64,000 nucleotides of DNA from Lonicera japonica (taxonomy: Eukaryota > Streptophyta > Magnoliopsida > Dipsacales > Caprifoliaceae), in assembly GCA_021464415.1 (NCBI GenBank), contig CM038467.1:23158011-23222010 (forward strand). Reading direction: 5' to 3'. Below the pieces are notes generated by a model that made no database searches, was not told the origin of the DNA, and saw only the letters and a program-made list of their open reading frames with translations. The position numbers were made by a program, and so were the translations under genes. Shown piece after piece: positions 34,065 to 45,349 of this stretch. The stretch's first letter is position 1, and each line of letters begins with the position of its first letter.

Positions 34065-36308
34065 TGTTGGTCGAAAAATACCCTAGAGGGGGGGTGAATA
34101 GGGTTTTTAAAACTAAATGCAGAATTTAAAAACTTTTCGAAAATGTTTAAGTAAAACAATTTACTAAACAAATTTATCAAGGAATGTAAGCAAATAAACA
34201 ATCAAGCACAAGAGCAAATAATTAAGCAATCTCAAGCAAACAATAATATAGCAAGTAAATAAAGAGATTGAGTTAGAAAGATTGAACCGATTTGAAGTCC
34301 AAGGCTTTTTGTCCACACGGTTTTGGTTTACCAAACCATAGTCCGCGCTCGGTTAGTTCCCCGAGAATTTCCACTAATTCTAATCTCCTTCCGGGTGAAG
34401 ATCAAACCACTACAAGTGTTGTTGTCTCACACACTCTTTACAAATATTGCTTGACCACAATATTCTCACAAGACACTCTCTTGCTAACCTTGTGAAATTT
34501 ACCTTTCACAAAAACTAAACAAGAATTTTCCTTCTTGTTTTTTCTATGAGAATTTACCTCTCACAATGAAATATAATTGTTTGGTGATTCACACCTTTTA
34601 CAATAACTCTCACAAGTGTATAAAGAATACAATTTGAAGCTCACACTAGAGTTATCCTATTTGATCAAGATGATATAGCTCAAATGATAATAATTGATCA
34701 AAAACAATTTCTTGAATCTTTAGATATTGAAGATAGATGAAGTATGGAGTATGAGAGTGATTCAAGGTATGTAAAATGAGTCTTAGATGTCATATATATA
34801 GTCCCAAAAGTGATATAGCCGTTTGAGAGGTTTGGTGGAAGTTTTGTACCAAAAATAGTAAAAAAATCGAAATCCAACGGCTATATTTTGGTCATCAGTC
34901 GACTGAGCAAGCTCATCAGTCGAATGAGTGACCATCAGTCGACTGAGCAAAGCCATCAGTCGACTGATGCCCTCTGCTGGTCAGTTTTGCAGACAACAAA
35001 TTTTTCCCGACTTGTTTTGATCATATCTCATAATCCAGCCGTTGGAACTTGATGAAATTTTGTATGTAAGTACTATAATGTGTTATCTAACTTCTGTCAA
35101 AATTTCATAATGATCGGAGTTCGGGAAGGCCTCCTTCAAACCGTTAGATCAAAACTGCGTAAAAACGGAGCGAGTCTAGAAAGGGAAAAATAAACATTTT
35201 TGCAATTAAGTTCCAAAATCAATTTTGATGCTTGGGATAGGTTCCAAATAAGTTTTTAAGACTCCCAAAATAGTTTTTGTATCAAAATTCATTCATATGA
35301 ATTTATAGTGAATTTATTTCAAAACCGGTTTTTATAAGAATGATGTTTTGAAATGATTTTGATTCAAACTTGGTTTTGATCAATCTAATAATGATGCAAG
35401 TTCATGTTTGAGCTATATTATCAATCAATTAAGAAACTTTACATCAATCCTAAGCATACACTCAATTACCGAATATGTGAGTCTTCGAATGCTTTGATTT
35501 GATTCTTCAACTTGATTCTTCTCTTGAAGCTTTTCCATATGATCCTTGATCTTGATCTTCATGGATTTGTATTGCTAGCATGTGAGTGATAAGGTTGTTC
35601 TCTTGCTAGTCCAATGCTACGTTGACTTGATCGAATATTGATTCCATTGATCCTTGTCATGCTTCCTTTGAGCAATCATGATATTCTTGATTTTTCAAAT
35701 AAGAAATCTATAATCTTAAATCAAGAACATGTTAAATTACACATGATTAAATTATTGTTATTATCAAAATAAGATTAAGACCTTCTAGGTCAACAATCTC
35801 CCCCTTTTTGATGATGACAATAAATTAATGTGTGTTTTCAATAACAAGCATAAATAGCATATGAATAATTGAAATATGCTCCCCCTCAATTTATGCATAG
35901 ATAAAATAAATGATAATTAAAAGCATTGCAAACATTTGAGATAGTTTTAAAACCAATAAAACAATTTTAATCTCAAATAAGGTTTTCAAAAGAAAACAAT
36001 TATCAATGTTAAAGACATAAATCAATTAATAGTCTTACCAACATTGATTGCCACCAACACACATTTTCTCCCCCTATGGCAACATCAAAAAGAGCCAAGG
36101 CCACGGAGAGAAAATGGTAGACGCCATGAGTGCTTCATCGATGAGGCAAAGATTTGTATGCCCTTCCATCTTTTACCATAAGGCAAAGGTCGTCCGTCTC
36201 TTCATCACTTGACTCGATATCGGATTCTTCTTCTTCCGATTCGCTTGAAATTTCTTTGAGAGCATGCTTCAATCTTTTGTATAGCTCTTCCTTCTTTGCT
36301 TGGTATCT
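34065..36308 (-). mobile_element. Nested, truncated copia-type element
   Basis: One complete LTR (34065-35795, 1731 bp) begins on the minus strand TGTTGACC at 35795 and ends CGACCAACA at 34065. It is preceded on that strand by the polypurine tract AAAAAGGGGGAGAT. About 510 bases of internal sequence follow (35796-36308), with a gag fragment. The other LTR is missing and no duplication is seen. It splits the tandem array of the MULE, so it arrived later. Its LTR is the same family as 7315-8863. Confidence 0.75.
36135..36308 (-). pseudogene. Copia gag fragment
   Basis: A short frame with YKRLKHALKEISSESEEEES and then DDLCLMV. Acidic, serine-rich stretches ending in xLCLMA-like words are typical of the gag region of large plant copia elements. 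It sits directly beside the 3' part of the element, so gag-to-pol sequence was deleted. The first residues of the frame come from MULE sequence. Confidence 0.5.
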
Positions 36309-36412
36309 ACACTCCAATCTCTATTGCCTTATATTAGGCGAGACTCTTGCAACACGCTCACCTGATATGGGGTGAGTGTCTGTGAATTCACTCTCCTGTC
36401 ATCAGGCGAGTC

Positions 36413-36831
36413 AATGACAGGTTTGGACATCACATATCTATACTTTTATTATCCATGGACAATCCAGATTTTAAAAAAACCACCAATGTAAATCAACAAT
36501 CAAGTAGTGTATCACATCACATATATATACTTCTATTATCCCTGGACAATCCAGATTTTGAATAAACCATCAATGCAAATCAATAATCAAGTAGTGTATG
36601 ATGCAATAATAATAAAAACTTCATTAAACTAAAACTAGTACCAAAAGAGGTTCATACAAAAATAACCCAAGTTTATAAAATTACATAACGAACTACCAAA
36701 AGATGTTCATACAAATTTAACCCAAATTTTTTAAAGTACATAACGTACTACTTAAGAGGTTTATACAAAAAAAACAATAAACTTAAGAAGTTCATTGTCT
36801 TTAACTTAAACTAGCAAAATACGATTCACAA
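36413..36831. other. MULE interior without a gene
   Basis: AT-rich. The phrase CTATTATCC[AC]TGGACAATCCAGATTTT occurs near 36447 and again near 36533, and CATACAAA[AT]...AACCC recurs, so this is duplicated non-coding sequence. It probably includes the 3' UTR of the mobile-domain gene. Confidence 0.5.
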
Positions 36832-39029
36832 CTACTTCTTTGACTCTTTTTTTGGTGGGGCTTTGGCTCGTCCGGGAGTAGATACTATTGGCGATAGATC
36901 TTGTAATCTTTTTGATCTACGCTCACCCATACTGTTTTTGTAATACCCCGTTTTTGTAACCTTAAGGATATCATAGACTTTATTAACAATCCCCGACATG
37001 TCCTGGCTTTGACCGCCAAAGAGAGCTCCCTCTACCAGTGACAATGCAACGTCAACCACTACTTGCTGCTTAACACGAATTACACCATTAGTACTTAGAC
37101 ATAAACATCAAATAATATAAAAGTATATGACTTTGTTAGAGATTGTCGATCTTTACTAACTTAGATTGTATAACCTCTTGCGTCCACGCATCCTTCTCGC
37201 CGTAGTTCTTTGCTCCGAGGGTTGTATGTATGAATGTGTGATCTTCATGAACCACTCCATGTACTTGGGATCACATTCCCAAGGAAACTTGGCAAGTACA
37301 AAACACAACTGCTCATTCAATAGATGATTGCGCCAATTATCTTGTTGCCAGCGATTCACACTATAAACAAGCTTATATGCTTGACTTGTCTTTCCTCGGG
37401 TCACACTTATCGCTTGAATAATTGGCATTGTTGGAATTGTTTGTACTCGTCCAAATTGCCTTAAAACCCGCTCCGGATAATATGGCTCGACGACATCAAA
37501 CGATATGATTAACACAGTATAAAAAGAAACCTCGTGCAGTGGTTGGACATCTTTATTATCCTTGTACAGATCCCAACAGACTTGTTGAGTAAATGGGGAG
37601 ATCAATTTGTAATAGATAATATATAATAAATAAAGCAAAAGTTACATATTAAACTAAGAACTTACTTCTATTTCAGTTAAGTCATCTAGTCTCTCTCGTA
37701 AGGCTACAGTGGTTGTGTCTGTATCACCACTGCATTGTTGAGCTTTCCATCTACACATTCGCTGTAATGATTCCTTGTACTCTGTGTTAGGAACCGGGCG
37801 TAGGCAATCACTGAAGTGCTCAAATATCCATGCATATATTCATAACAAGACAAAAAATAACAATTAATAGACAATCCATAAGATAAGCAATTGAGAGAAT
37901 AAGACTAGTAATGTACCACAATAAGAGTCAAACATCCACTTATCGACTTCACTCCGAATCTCGAAGCAAGTCCCAACTGCCGGTACGTATGTGTTAGAAT
38001 GGCCTTCCTCCATGCTATTTCACCCACTTTTTTCATATCTTTCAAGGCCCCTAAGTAGTAAACAGACACCTTCGTTTTTGTCTTATCTGGGAAAATGACA
38101 CATCCCAGCAAGTATAGAAGATATCCTATAGCACATTGATCCAACTCCTCCTCCATCAAATCACTTGTAGCTCGACCCTTACACACCAACTTAATCCAAT
38201 CTAACCTCACTGCAAAGGCTTTATCACATTCCTTACTCACCTCCTCTTTTGTAACACCCAAACTACTTGCCACCAGGTCAATCGCTGTAGAGCTCCCTAT
38301 GTCTTTTCCTCCCTCCTCGGAACTAAAACAAGATCCATCGACCTTAACACCAAGGATGGTTCTCACGTCATCCAACGTGATCATCATCTCACCGAATGAG
38401 AGATGAAAGGTGTTCGTGTCGGGCTGCCATCGCTTAACAAATGCGGAAATAGCAACGTAGTCGAAGCAACGGTAGTTGTGATCTATCAATGGTGATAAAC
38501 CACAATTTTTTACTCAAATTTGCACTGCATCAACCTCCTTACTCAAATCCCAAGACTTAAACTTTGGGCAGCGAGAACTAGTGTATAATTTCCTAGTTCC
38601 TTCCTGCATTAATTCAAATAATTAGTAACAATTATATACATGTTTATAGATAGTAATACTTGAATACTTAGATTATATAGAAACTAAAATATTGATTAAG
38701 TAAATAAATACCAATTCTCCATTCCAAATAGCATATGCAATATGATCCTTAAACGTTGTCAAAACACTTTTGTCCACCGGCCCGCCGTCATCTTCTTTAG
38801 AAGCAATGCTGGACCCTTCACATACATCATGTACGGGGGCCTCTGGAACCACTTCTTCAGCTTGGTGCTCCGTTTGGGTTTGACTTGGTGAGTAACCAGG
38901 GGTATGCGGTGAAGAATCACTAACAAGACTTATTAATTCAGTCGGTGTAGCTTTTCCTTTCCCCTTGCGAACGTATTGTTTGTTTTTTCTTTGTCTCTCA
39001 GAAGCAGTCATTGGTCTATTCCGAGTCAT
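36832..39029 (-). pseudogene. Plant mobile domain (PMD/MAIN-like) gene, interrupted
   Basis: Exons on the minus strand: 39029-38712 (MTRNRPMTASERQRKNKQY...), 38603-37917, about 37833-37666, about 37570-37160, and a last piece from about 37050 to the stop at 36832. The core reads CFDYVAISAFVKRWQPDTNT, FHLSFGEMMITLDDVRTILG, then GYLLYLLGCVIFPDKT, RPVPNTEY, DVVEPYYPERVLRQFGRVQ. This is the mobile-domain order of MAIN/MAIL1 and of transposon-borne relatives. A premature TGA at 38516-38514 (DAVQI-stop-VKNCGL) is a likely CGA-to-TGA change, and no AG acceptor is visible before WIFEHF near 37833. Cellular relatives act with a phosphatase in silencing transposons; transposon copies have unknown roles. 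The tail is basic (GRAKAPPKKESKK). Confidence 0.8.
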
Positions 39030-39387
39030 GCCTAAAATAAAGAAATTCAACATTAATAAAATTGGAATATATATGAACAGACTTATATAAGATAAACAAA
39101 AGTGTAATATGACTTAATAATGTAATATGTTACTTTCTGTCTAAGAGATTTTAGTAGCTATGCATAGTTCAAACAGCTTGCAAACTTTTAAATTTGAACT
39201 TTTGGGCTATGTATCATTTTCCATGTTCTTTCTTTTTAAATAAAATAAAACAAAGCTGTCTTGTTTGGCTGCTGGAGTTAGCTATGCTTCCGCACAAATA
39301 ATGTGCGGGAGTGTCCCGCTTAATAACTCCACTGATGTTTCCATACCACAAAATTTAATTGCCTAAGAGTGTTCCACTCATTTTCAG

Positions 39388-39942
39388 TTGGAGATGAATG
39401 TGTAAATAAATATATTCCAGGTGTCCCTTATGCGGATTACTTTTCGAAGTTGGTCAAATTTTTCTGCAAACACTGCACTACTCTGAATGAATTGGGTCTC
39501 AAGTGCTTCAGGGTAAGAATTGTAATTTTTTTTCTTTTCAATATGAGAATAACTTCATTTGTTTTTTTTATGTTTCTGAGTAATATAGTTGGTTTATTGG
39601 ACAGAAGCCAAGGTCATGAATCAATCTCAATCATTTTTTTTTATTCGAAACAAAATGCTTTATTAAAATAAAATAATTAAAGCATTACAAAGATGAGAAC
39701 AATCTTGGTGAACCAGCAGTCCACCAAGCCCCTTAAAACCTCTAGCTAACTGAGGGAAAACCAAAAAAAAAGAGCAAACCAACTCAATTACAACATTCTT
39801 TCTGCGGTTGATGAAATTGAAGACAATCTCTACTATTTTAGTGATGTTATATCTGCTGGGATACCTGATGTTGGGAGATTAATTACAGACAACATATTGG
39901 TGCTTTTGATATTTCCATTACTGCTTCTGTTCCCACGGTGAT
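39388..39942 (+). pseudogene. Captured exon fragments of an FPL-domain gene (GFS9/TT9-like)
   Basis: The piece 39388-39512 is framed by perfect splice borders (TTTTCAG before, GTAAGA after) and reads GDECVNKYIPGVPYADYFSK then LVKFFCKHCTTLN. A second piece, 39801-39942, reads AVDEIEDNLYYFSDVISAGI then PDVGRLITDNIL and LLIFPLLLLFPR before a stop. Both match what I remember of the FPL domain of plant GFS9/TT9 and animal CLEC16A, membrane-trafficking proteins. The stretch between is disrupted (KPRS-stop after the first piece) and contains unrelated AT-rich sequence. It is a non-functional fragment inside a MULE, as in Pack-MULE gene capture. The family match is from memory, not a search. Confidence 0.62.
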
Positions 39943-40668
39943 GGGACTCCTAATGGGTTGAAGACTATATCAACAGTCCAGACAGGCTCAACCTATTCAT
40001 CCTCCTATACGTAGAAAGTGAAACTAACTGTTCAAACGGATCTTTTTCCAACGGCAAAAACCCCATCCCATTTACTAATTACGGGCTAACCTCCTCAACC
40101 TCAAAGCCCTATATTTAACTAGACTACCCTTAGCTACCATATTTACTCAGTGCAAATGAGGGGAGGGACTTTCACGTTCTATCTCCAGTTGTTGGCTTAG
40201 ATGTAAAAGAATCACTAACAGGCGGCACCCCTTCGATCCATCGTACTGGAGGAAGAGGAGTTCACTCGGAATCCATTTACTTCTATAAACACAAAAAACG
40301 ATCTTGTGGACTTACAGGGGAGAGAATTTGATTATGCTAAATCAAAGTGATTAAAAAAATAGCATTAATACATAACTAAAAAAAGCCTTAAATCAAAAAG
40401 ATAAAGAGTGGGACAGAGGAGATGAGAACATACCACAAACAACAGCCGCGGAGGTGGGAGGAAAGGCTTTTTATCTATCGTTACTGGCCGTTATTCAGCG
40501 CGGAGAAGGTGAGAGCTGCGGGAGAAGGTGAATGTGAGAGATGTGGAAGAAGGAAGAGGAGCGTGAGTCTTGTGTTAAGTAATTTTATTTATAATTAAGG
40601 TATGTATTAACTTTTAATTAGGTGGTGGGTGTTTGGGACTAAAAATTGGTATTTGGGGGGTTGTTTGT
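39943..40668. other. Right subterminal part of the MULE
   Basis: No gene is supported. It includes a short GC-richer patch (40440-40560, GCGGGAGAAGG-like) and ends in the right terminal repeat. Confidence 0.4.
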
Positions 40669-40718
40669 GACAATGGTGGTGTTAGTGACATAAATGGGGG
40701 GTGTAAATAATAGCCCCC
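40669..40718 (-). repeat. Right terminal inverted repeat of the MULE
   Basis: Read inward on the minus strand it starts GGGGGCTATTATTTACACCCC, matching the left end. It is followed by TTAATTAA at 40719-40726. Confidence 0.8.
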
Positions 40719-40905
40719 TTAATTAATGAAACTATGTTGAAGTTACAAACATGGCGATAGATAAAACAACTTAAAACTGAAAAAATTATTTGTTTAGGTT
40801 TAAAAGTTATATTTAAAAAATTTTATTTATTTAAATAAAATACATTTGAAAATTGAATTTCATTTAATATGATAATTTTGCATTTATTAGTTTATTTAGA
40901 TTTAT

Positions 40906-41813
40906 TGGTGCTAAAAATTAGAAAGTTGTTTTCAGCGCCACGCAGTTAATTGATTATGACAAATGATTAAAGTAATAAAGGAGAAAGTGCTGAATTTAAG
41001 AGAGTCAATAATTTATAGAGGAGATTGGCCTCGTATGAAGATACGGGTTAATCCTCCCCTGTGGAATGGAGTTCGGAGCTCGGTTTGCCTTGTATTAACA
41101 ATAGATTAACAAGTGTATAAACTCACAAAGGTCTCTTTAGTTACTCTATTTTCTTAATATTACAGTAGGATTAGTGAGCTGAGTTAACACTAGTTTAGTC
41201 TCTCGTAAAGAGGAGCTCGAAAACTAACTGCCTAGCTCTGCCTACACCTCTCTGTGCTTGTTAATAATGTATATTTTATCTCTCTCTGGTACTTCTTAAT
41301 TGAAAAACTCTCCCATTGCTTGGTTGGTGGGGGAGTAAATGCCCCTTGTATATATATGACTAAAGGAAACGTGTGGCCAGGGCTCTTAAAGTAGGTCTGG
41401 AGCCATGCTTCTATCAGTACTGACTCTGACCTTATTTCTCCATGAATTCAGGTGCATTAAATGCGGTGGGTGTACATTTAATGAAGGACAGGGAAGCCCT
41501 GCGCGCTCTGCAGAACAGGTGGCAGTCGCCCATGTTCTCATTAACCACTCTGATAGAGTGGTTGGGGGATATAATGAGAGAGACAACTTCGGAGTACGTT
41601 GAAAGGGCTCTAGAGCTCGTGTTTTGTAATATGTAGTCCGCAATTGACCCTTGAGTGAATACCTAGATCTTCGAAGGGATCCATTTTTCTTACAAGGTCA
41701 TGATAGGTCTCCTTCGAGCTCCTTGCGCAGAAACGGACTTGGTGGCTCATGTGGACGGCCACGTGTCAGCTCGAGGTTGGCGGAGTAAATTGAATCATTA
41801 ATTTGCACCATCA
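40906..41813 (-). repeat. 3' LTR of the Tat-type element
   Basis: 908 bp, starting TGGTGCTAAAA on the plus strand and ending GCACCATCA. Compared with the other LTR it carries about 90 extra bases near 40970-41070. Confidence 0.8.
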
Positions 41814-42219
41814 ACCCCTATCCTCGTCATTCAGCTCAGGGGAGCTAGTTGAGGAGGATAAGAATCCACGTTTTAATTTATTTGGGAGATCTTTCGAGCT
41901 TTGTTTATCGAGCGACGTGCACGGGGGCTCTCCAGGGAGGCCAGAACCAATTTTCGCCCCAAAATATGGTGGATATCCCTAATCTAAGAGTTTTCGACCT
42001 GATTCGAGCTCTTTGGCGCGACTGTTACTATTTAATGAGTACGGCCGTTCCGTATTCCTTGGAGATTGTACTCGCGCGTGGCAGTGAGTCTTCGAGCGGA
42101 CACTATTAGTTTTTTAAAAGACACTTAACTTCTCTTGTACACCTTATAAAACTCTCTTGCCTTAGAGAAATTTTCTTACTTTCCATTTCTTCTTTTAAGC
42201 CCTAAGCACCTTAGAACCC

Positions 42220-45091
42220 TTGAAACCTCCACTCAGTGCACCCTCTCTTACTTTGGCTTACAAACCCTCTTTAGATCACAGCTTGAGGAGGTTTTCGAAT
42301 GTGGACCTAGTAGATTTCATTGACCGTGTCCCGTATTTTGCCCCTAACACCTCTCTACATTCCTTAGCCCTGCTCATGGATCGCCTCATACATCATGGCC
42401 AGAACTTAAAAATTCCCATAGGTACCGATCAGAGTTCTTTTGCTGGTCACTAGGGCTCTTCGACAGGAAACACGCCCATCCTCCCCGATGTCAGGTCCAT
42501 CGAAATCGCGGACAACGAGGAGAAGGTAGTACGCATTTATCTTCCTCCCTCTGTATCAAATAATGTCAATGATATCCAGAAGTACACGGAGTACCTCAAT
42601 GCCTTGGCTGTGTTCGCGTCCCATCGACCTTCTCTCCGCCTGACATCCCTAACTTTAAGAAGAAATATTAAATTCCTGATTCAGTCAGGATAAGGACGCC
42701 AGGTCCTGAAGAGATGGCTTGTTACTATAGACCAAGATAGGTTTGTTTCTACGAAGCCGCTTTCGAGCATGGGCTGAGGTTCCCAATCAATGACCACGTG
42801 CGGGAGTTGTTGGTGACCATGGACCTTGCTCCCGCCCAAGTCAGCCCGAACATATGGTCCTACTTGGTAGTTGGTAGGGTCAATACTGATTTTTAGGGCC
42901 ATCTCTGCTGGGAGCCACAACATATCCATAGAGGAGTTCATTTCCCTGTTCCAGCCTAAAGATAGCGGAAGGAAGAATAAAGGTGTCTTCAACTGCTCCA
43001 CAAGGTTAGGGGCTTCGAAGCTCATATATGGCCTTCCTGACAGTATCCTTAACTGGAAGAAATGATTTTTCTTCATCTCAGGGGAGGACCGGGAGCACGA
43101 CTCGAGGTGCCCTAGCATACACGACCTCAAATGATTGCTCTCTGAGCCAGACTCTATTAGTAAGTTCCTTCTTCAATGTTAAATGAACTTACTTATGCAC
43201 TTAACGCTAAGGTTTCTGACCTCCCTTTCCTTGTTTCATATTTTTTAGTTAAGGAGAAGAAGCCCGTTTTGGTAAAGACATCTTAGATGGAGGACGCTAA
43301 AGACTTCTTTCTCAAGCATTATGCCGACATAGTAGCTCCCAGAATGCTGTGAAGGTACGGCATAGGCCCCAGGCCTATCAATACAGAGTCTCATATCCTT
43401 GTCGTGGAGGACCCTCCTCTTTTGGACGTGCTTCTGCCGTTCGAGCAGAATGACCCAGGGCTCATGCCTCCAAAAATGTCTAAAAAGGGGACAGTGACCG
43501 GGCTCCTGAGATTGGAGCTCCACCAGAGGGCCATGCAGGGGAAATTCAGCCTGTCTTTCCTGGAGATAGAGTGCTGACTGTAGTTCCTCTTTAACAGGTG
43601 CATACGGTGCTTACGAGAAGGGAGTCTTCAATTTGCTCTTTTTTTTATATATAGTCCCTACTTTTTGCTTACTTTGACCTTGTCATTTTTTTTACAGCCC
43701 TGGTCTTCAAGGTGAATACCGAGAAGACAACCAAGAGAAGGACCGCGCTAACTAGGGCGTTGCCTCCATCAAATAGGTTTAAGGGGCCTGATAGGGTTAA
43801 GGAGGCCACCTCGAAGCAGCCCCAGGTCTCCAAATTGGCCACAACAGTCATTGATAAGCCCGTCAGCCCTCCATCAGAGAATGTACAGAGTTGGATGGAA
43901 CTCATGAATGCCCCTCTGGAAGACCTCAATTCGCTCAGCCCTGAGAAAACTATCTTGGAGAGATTAAGAGGGGTTTCAGAGGGTAAAGCCCCCAGTCCAG
44001 CTGACAAGAGCCTTGTGGGTGTTGAAGAGCTCGGGACAGAAGAGGAGGGGGTGGTGATTACTGGGGCCAAGGACTCTCCTGAACAGACCCTCAAGCCAAG
44101 GCGAATTGAAGAAGGCACACACCCGAGCCAAGCGCCCAAGGTAGCTCCACTTTCTTCGTACAAGGCTATTTTATCCCTTTCCTATCGCAAAAAGTCCTGG
44201 AGCAAGCAAGGGAGTGAGGGACGAGCTCACTGGCCAGCTCCTTCAGCATTCGCATGAGTCAGGTATGCGTACCCTTCTATTCTAAGTTCACTTTTTTTAG
44301 TTCCTCGAATATAACCTGTCTTTTATGTTTCTTCGCATGCCATGAATATATTCTTCTCAACCTTTTATTTGGCTGAGGAAGGTTCCAGTGCAGTGGCCAA
44401 CTCAACCCTTCAGGAGGAACTCATTAAAATGCAAAGCAAGCTCTACATTGCCAGGAGTGACTTGGAGAGGGCTAAGAATGACAAGAAGGCCATGCTGGAC
44501 CAGCTAAACAATGCCCTGTTCAGCTGGTTGGAGCGCGAATATGCTAACCTATCCCAGGAGCACGAGGTCAAGAAGAAAGAGGCATTCAGCTTCAAGTCCG
44601 AGCTGATCCAAGCCAGAAAGGAGCTTCATAACGCTGGGTTCATGCTGGAGAAGAGCCAAGAGGCAGCTGACCTGGAGCGTAAGGGCAGAGAGGGTGTTGA
44701 GAAAGCACTGAAAGAAGCCCAGGCTCAGCTGATGGCTAAGGTGCTCGAGCTGAGGGGGCTGAAAGAGTCTATCCCAGAGATGAAGTCCCAGGCCATTGAA
44801 GATTTCTGTGCCATGGAAGGTCCCTTGCTGAGGATCTCGGATTCTTTCGTTACTTGCTTCTACAAGTGTAAGGAGTTGGCTTTGCAGAGGCCTGAGGTGC
44901 TCGAGGGTCTAGAGGTGCCCTCTGAGATAGAAGTAACTCCTGAGTTTAAGGCCAAAATAGCCGAAAGGAGAGGGGATGCTCTGGCCATCCTGTAACTGAT
45001 CAGGGCTAAAGAACCTGACGTGCTAACTAAGTGGGAGACCGGCGAGCCCTCCCCTTCGAGGTTTGATGTAGGGGCTGGCGATGAGGAATAG
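42220..45091 (+). pseudogene. Antisense gene of the Tat-type element (gypsy-type transposon domain)
   Basis: On the strand opposite gag-pol, several frames line up. 42220-42453 reads FSNVDLVDFIDRVPYFAP. About 42740-42890 reads FYEAAFEHGLRFPINDHVRE then LLVTMDLAPAQVSPNIWSYL, the sort of sequence annotated as a putative gypsy-type transposon domain in plants. 43712-44257 is a charged linker (EKTTKRRTALTRA). 44342-44995 is a long coiled coil (EELIKMQSKLYIARSDLERA and onward). Stops at about 42452, 42737 and 42894 show decay, and probable introns lie between the pieces (for example CCTTTTATTTGGCTGAG before the coiled-coil part). Antisense genes in this position are known from several Tat elements; their function is unknown. 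Confidence 0.65.
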
Positions 45092-45349
45092 TTTTGATAG
45101 GTTTTTCTTTTTGTATAGAAAATTATGGACCATGTAACTATCTTCTATGAATGAAATCATCATTTTTTTAATTTCATCTTTTGTCTTACTTTAATTTTTT
45201 GTTTCTGCCTTTGTTTGAGTTGTTTGTGTGAGATATAGCAATGAGCCCTATATGTATAATTATAGGTACACTAATGCCCCCATAATATAGACAAAGTCAA
45301 ATAAGATTTAGCAAGATAAATATTGTGCCTTGGGTATACTTTAGACAAT

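Larger units (their letters stand above)
31545..40718. mobile_element. 9.2-kb Mutator-like element with captured sequences
   Basis: The left end GGGTGCTATTATTTACACCCC and the right end, read inward on the minus strand, GGGGGCTATTATTTACACCCC match for about 50 bp. TTAATTAA occurs at both 31537-31544 and 40719-40726; MULEs usually duplicate 8-10 bp. Inside, left to right: a broken FAR1/MULE transposase (+), tandem hairpin repeats, a nested copia fragment, a plant-mobile-domain gene (-), and host-like exon fragments (+). The transposase lacks its catalytic domain, so the element is non-autonomous. Mobile-domain genes are known passengers of MULEs. Confidence 0.8.

Noticed and set aside
43669..44163. 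164-codon minus-strand frame in the Tat element
   Set aside because: It is the shadow of the plus-strand antisense-gene frame 43712-44257, which has the family context.
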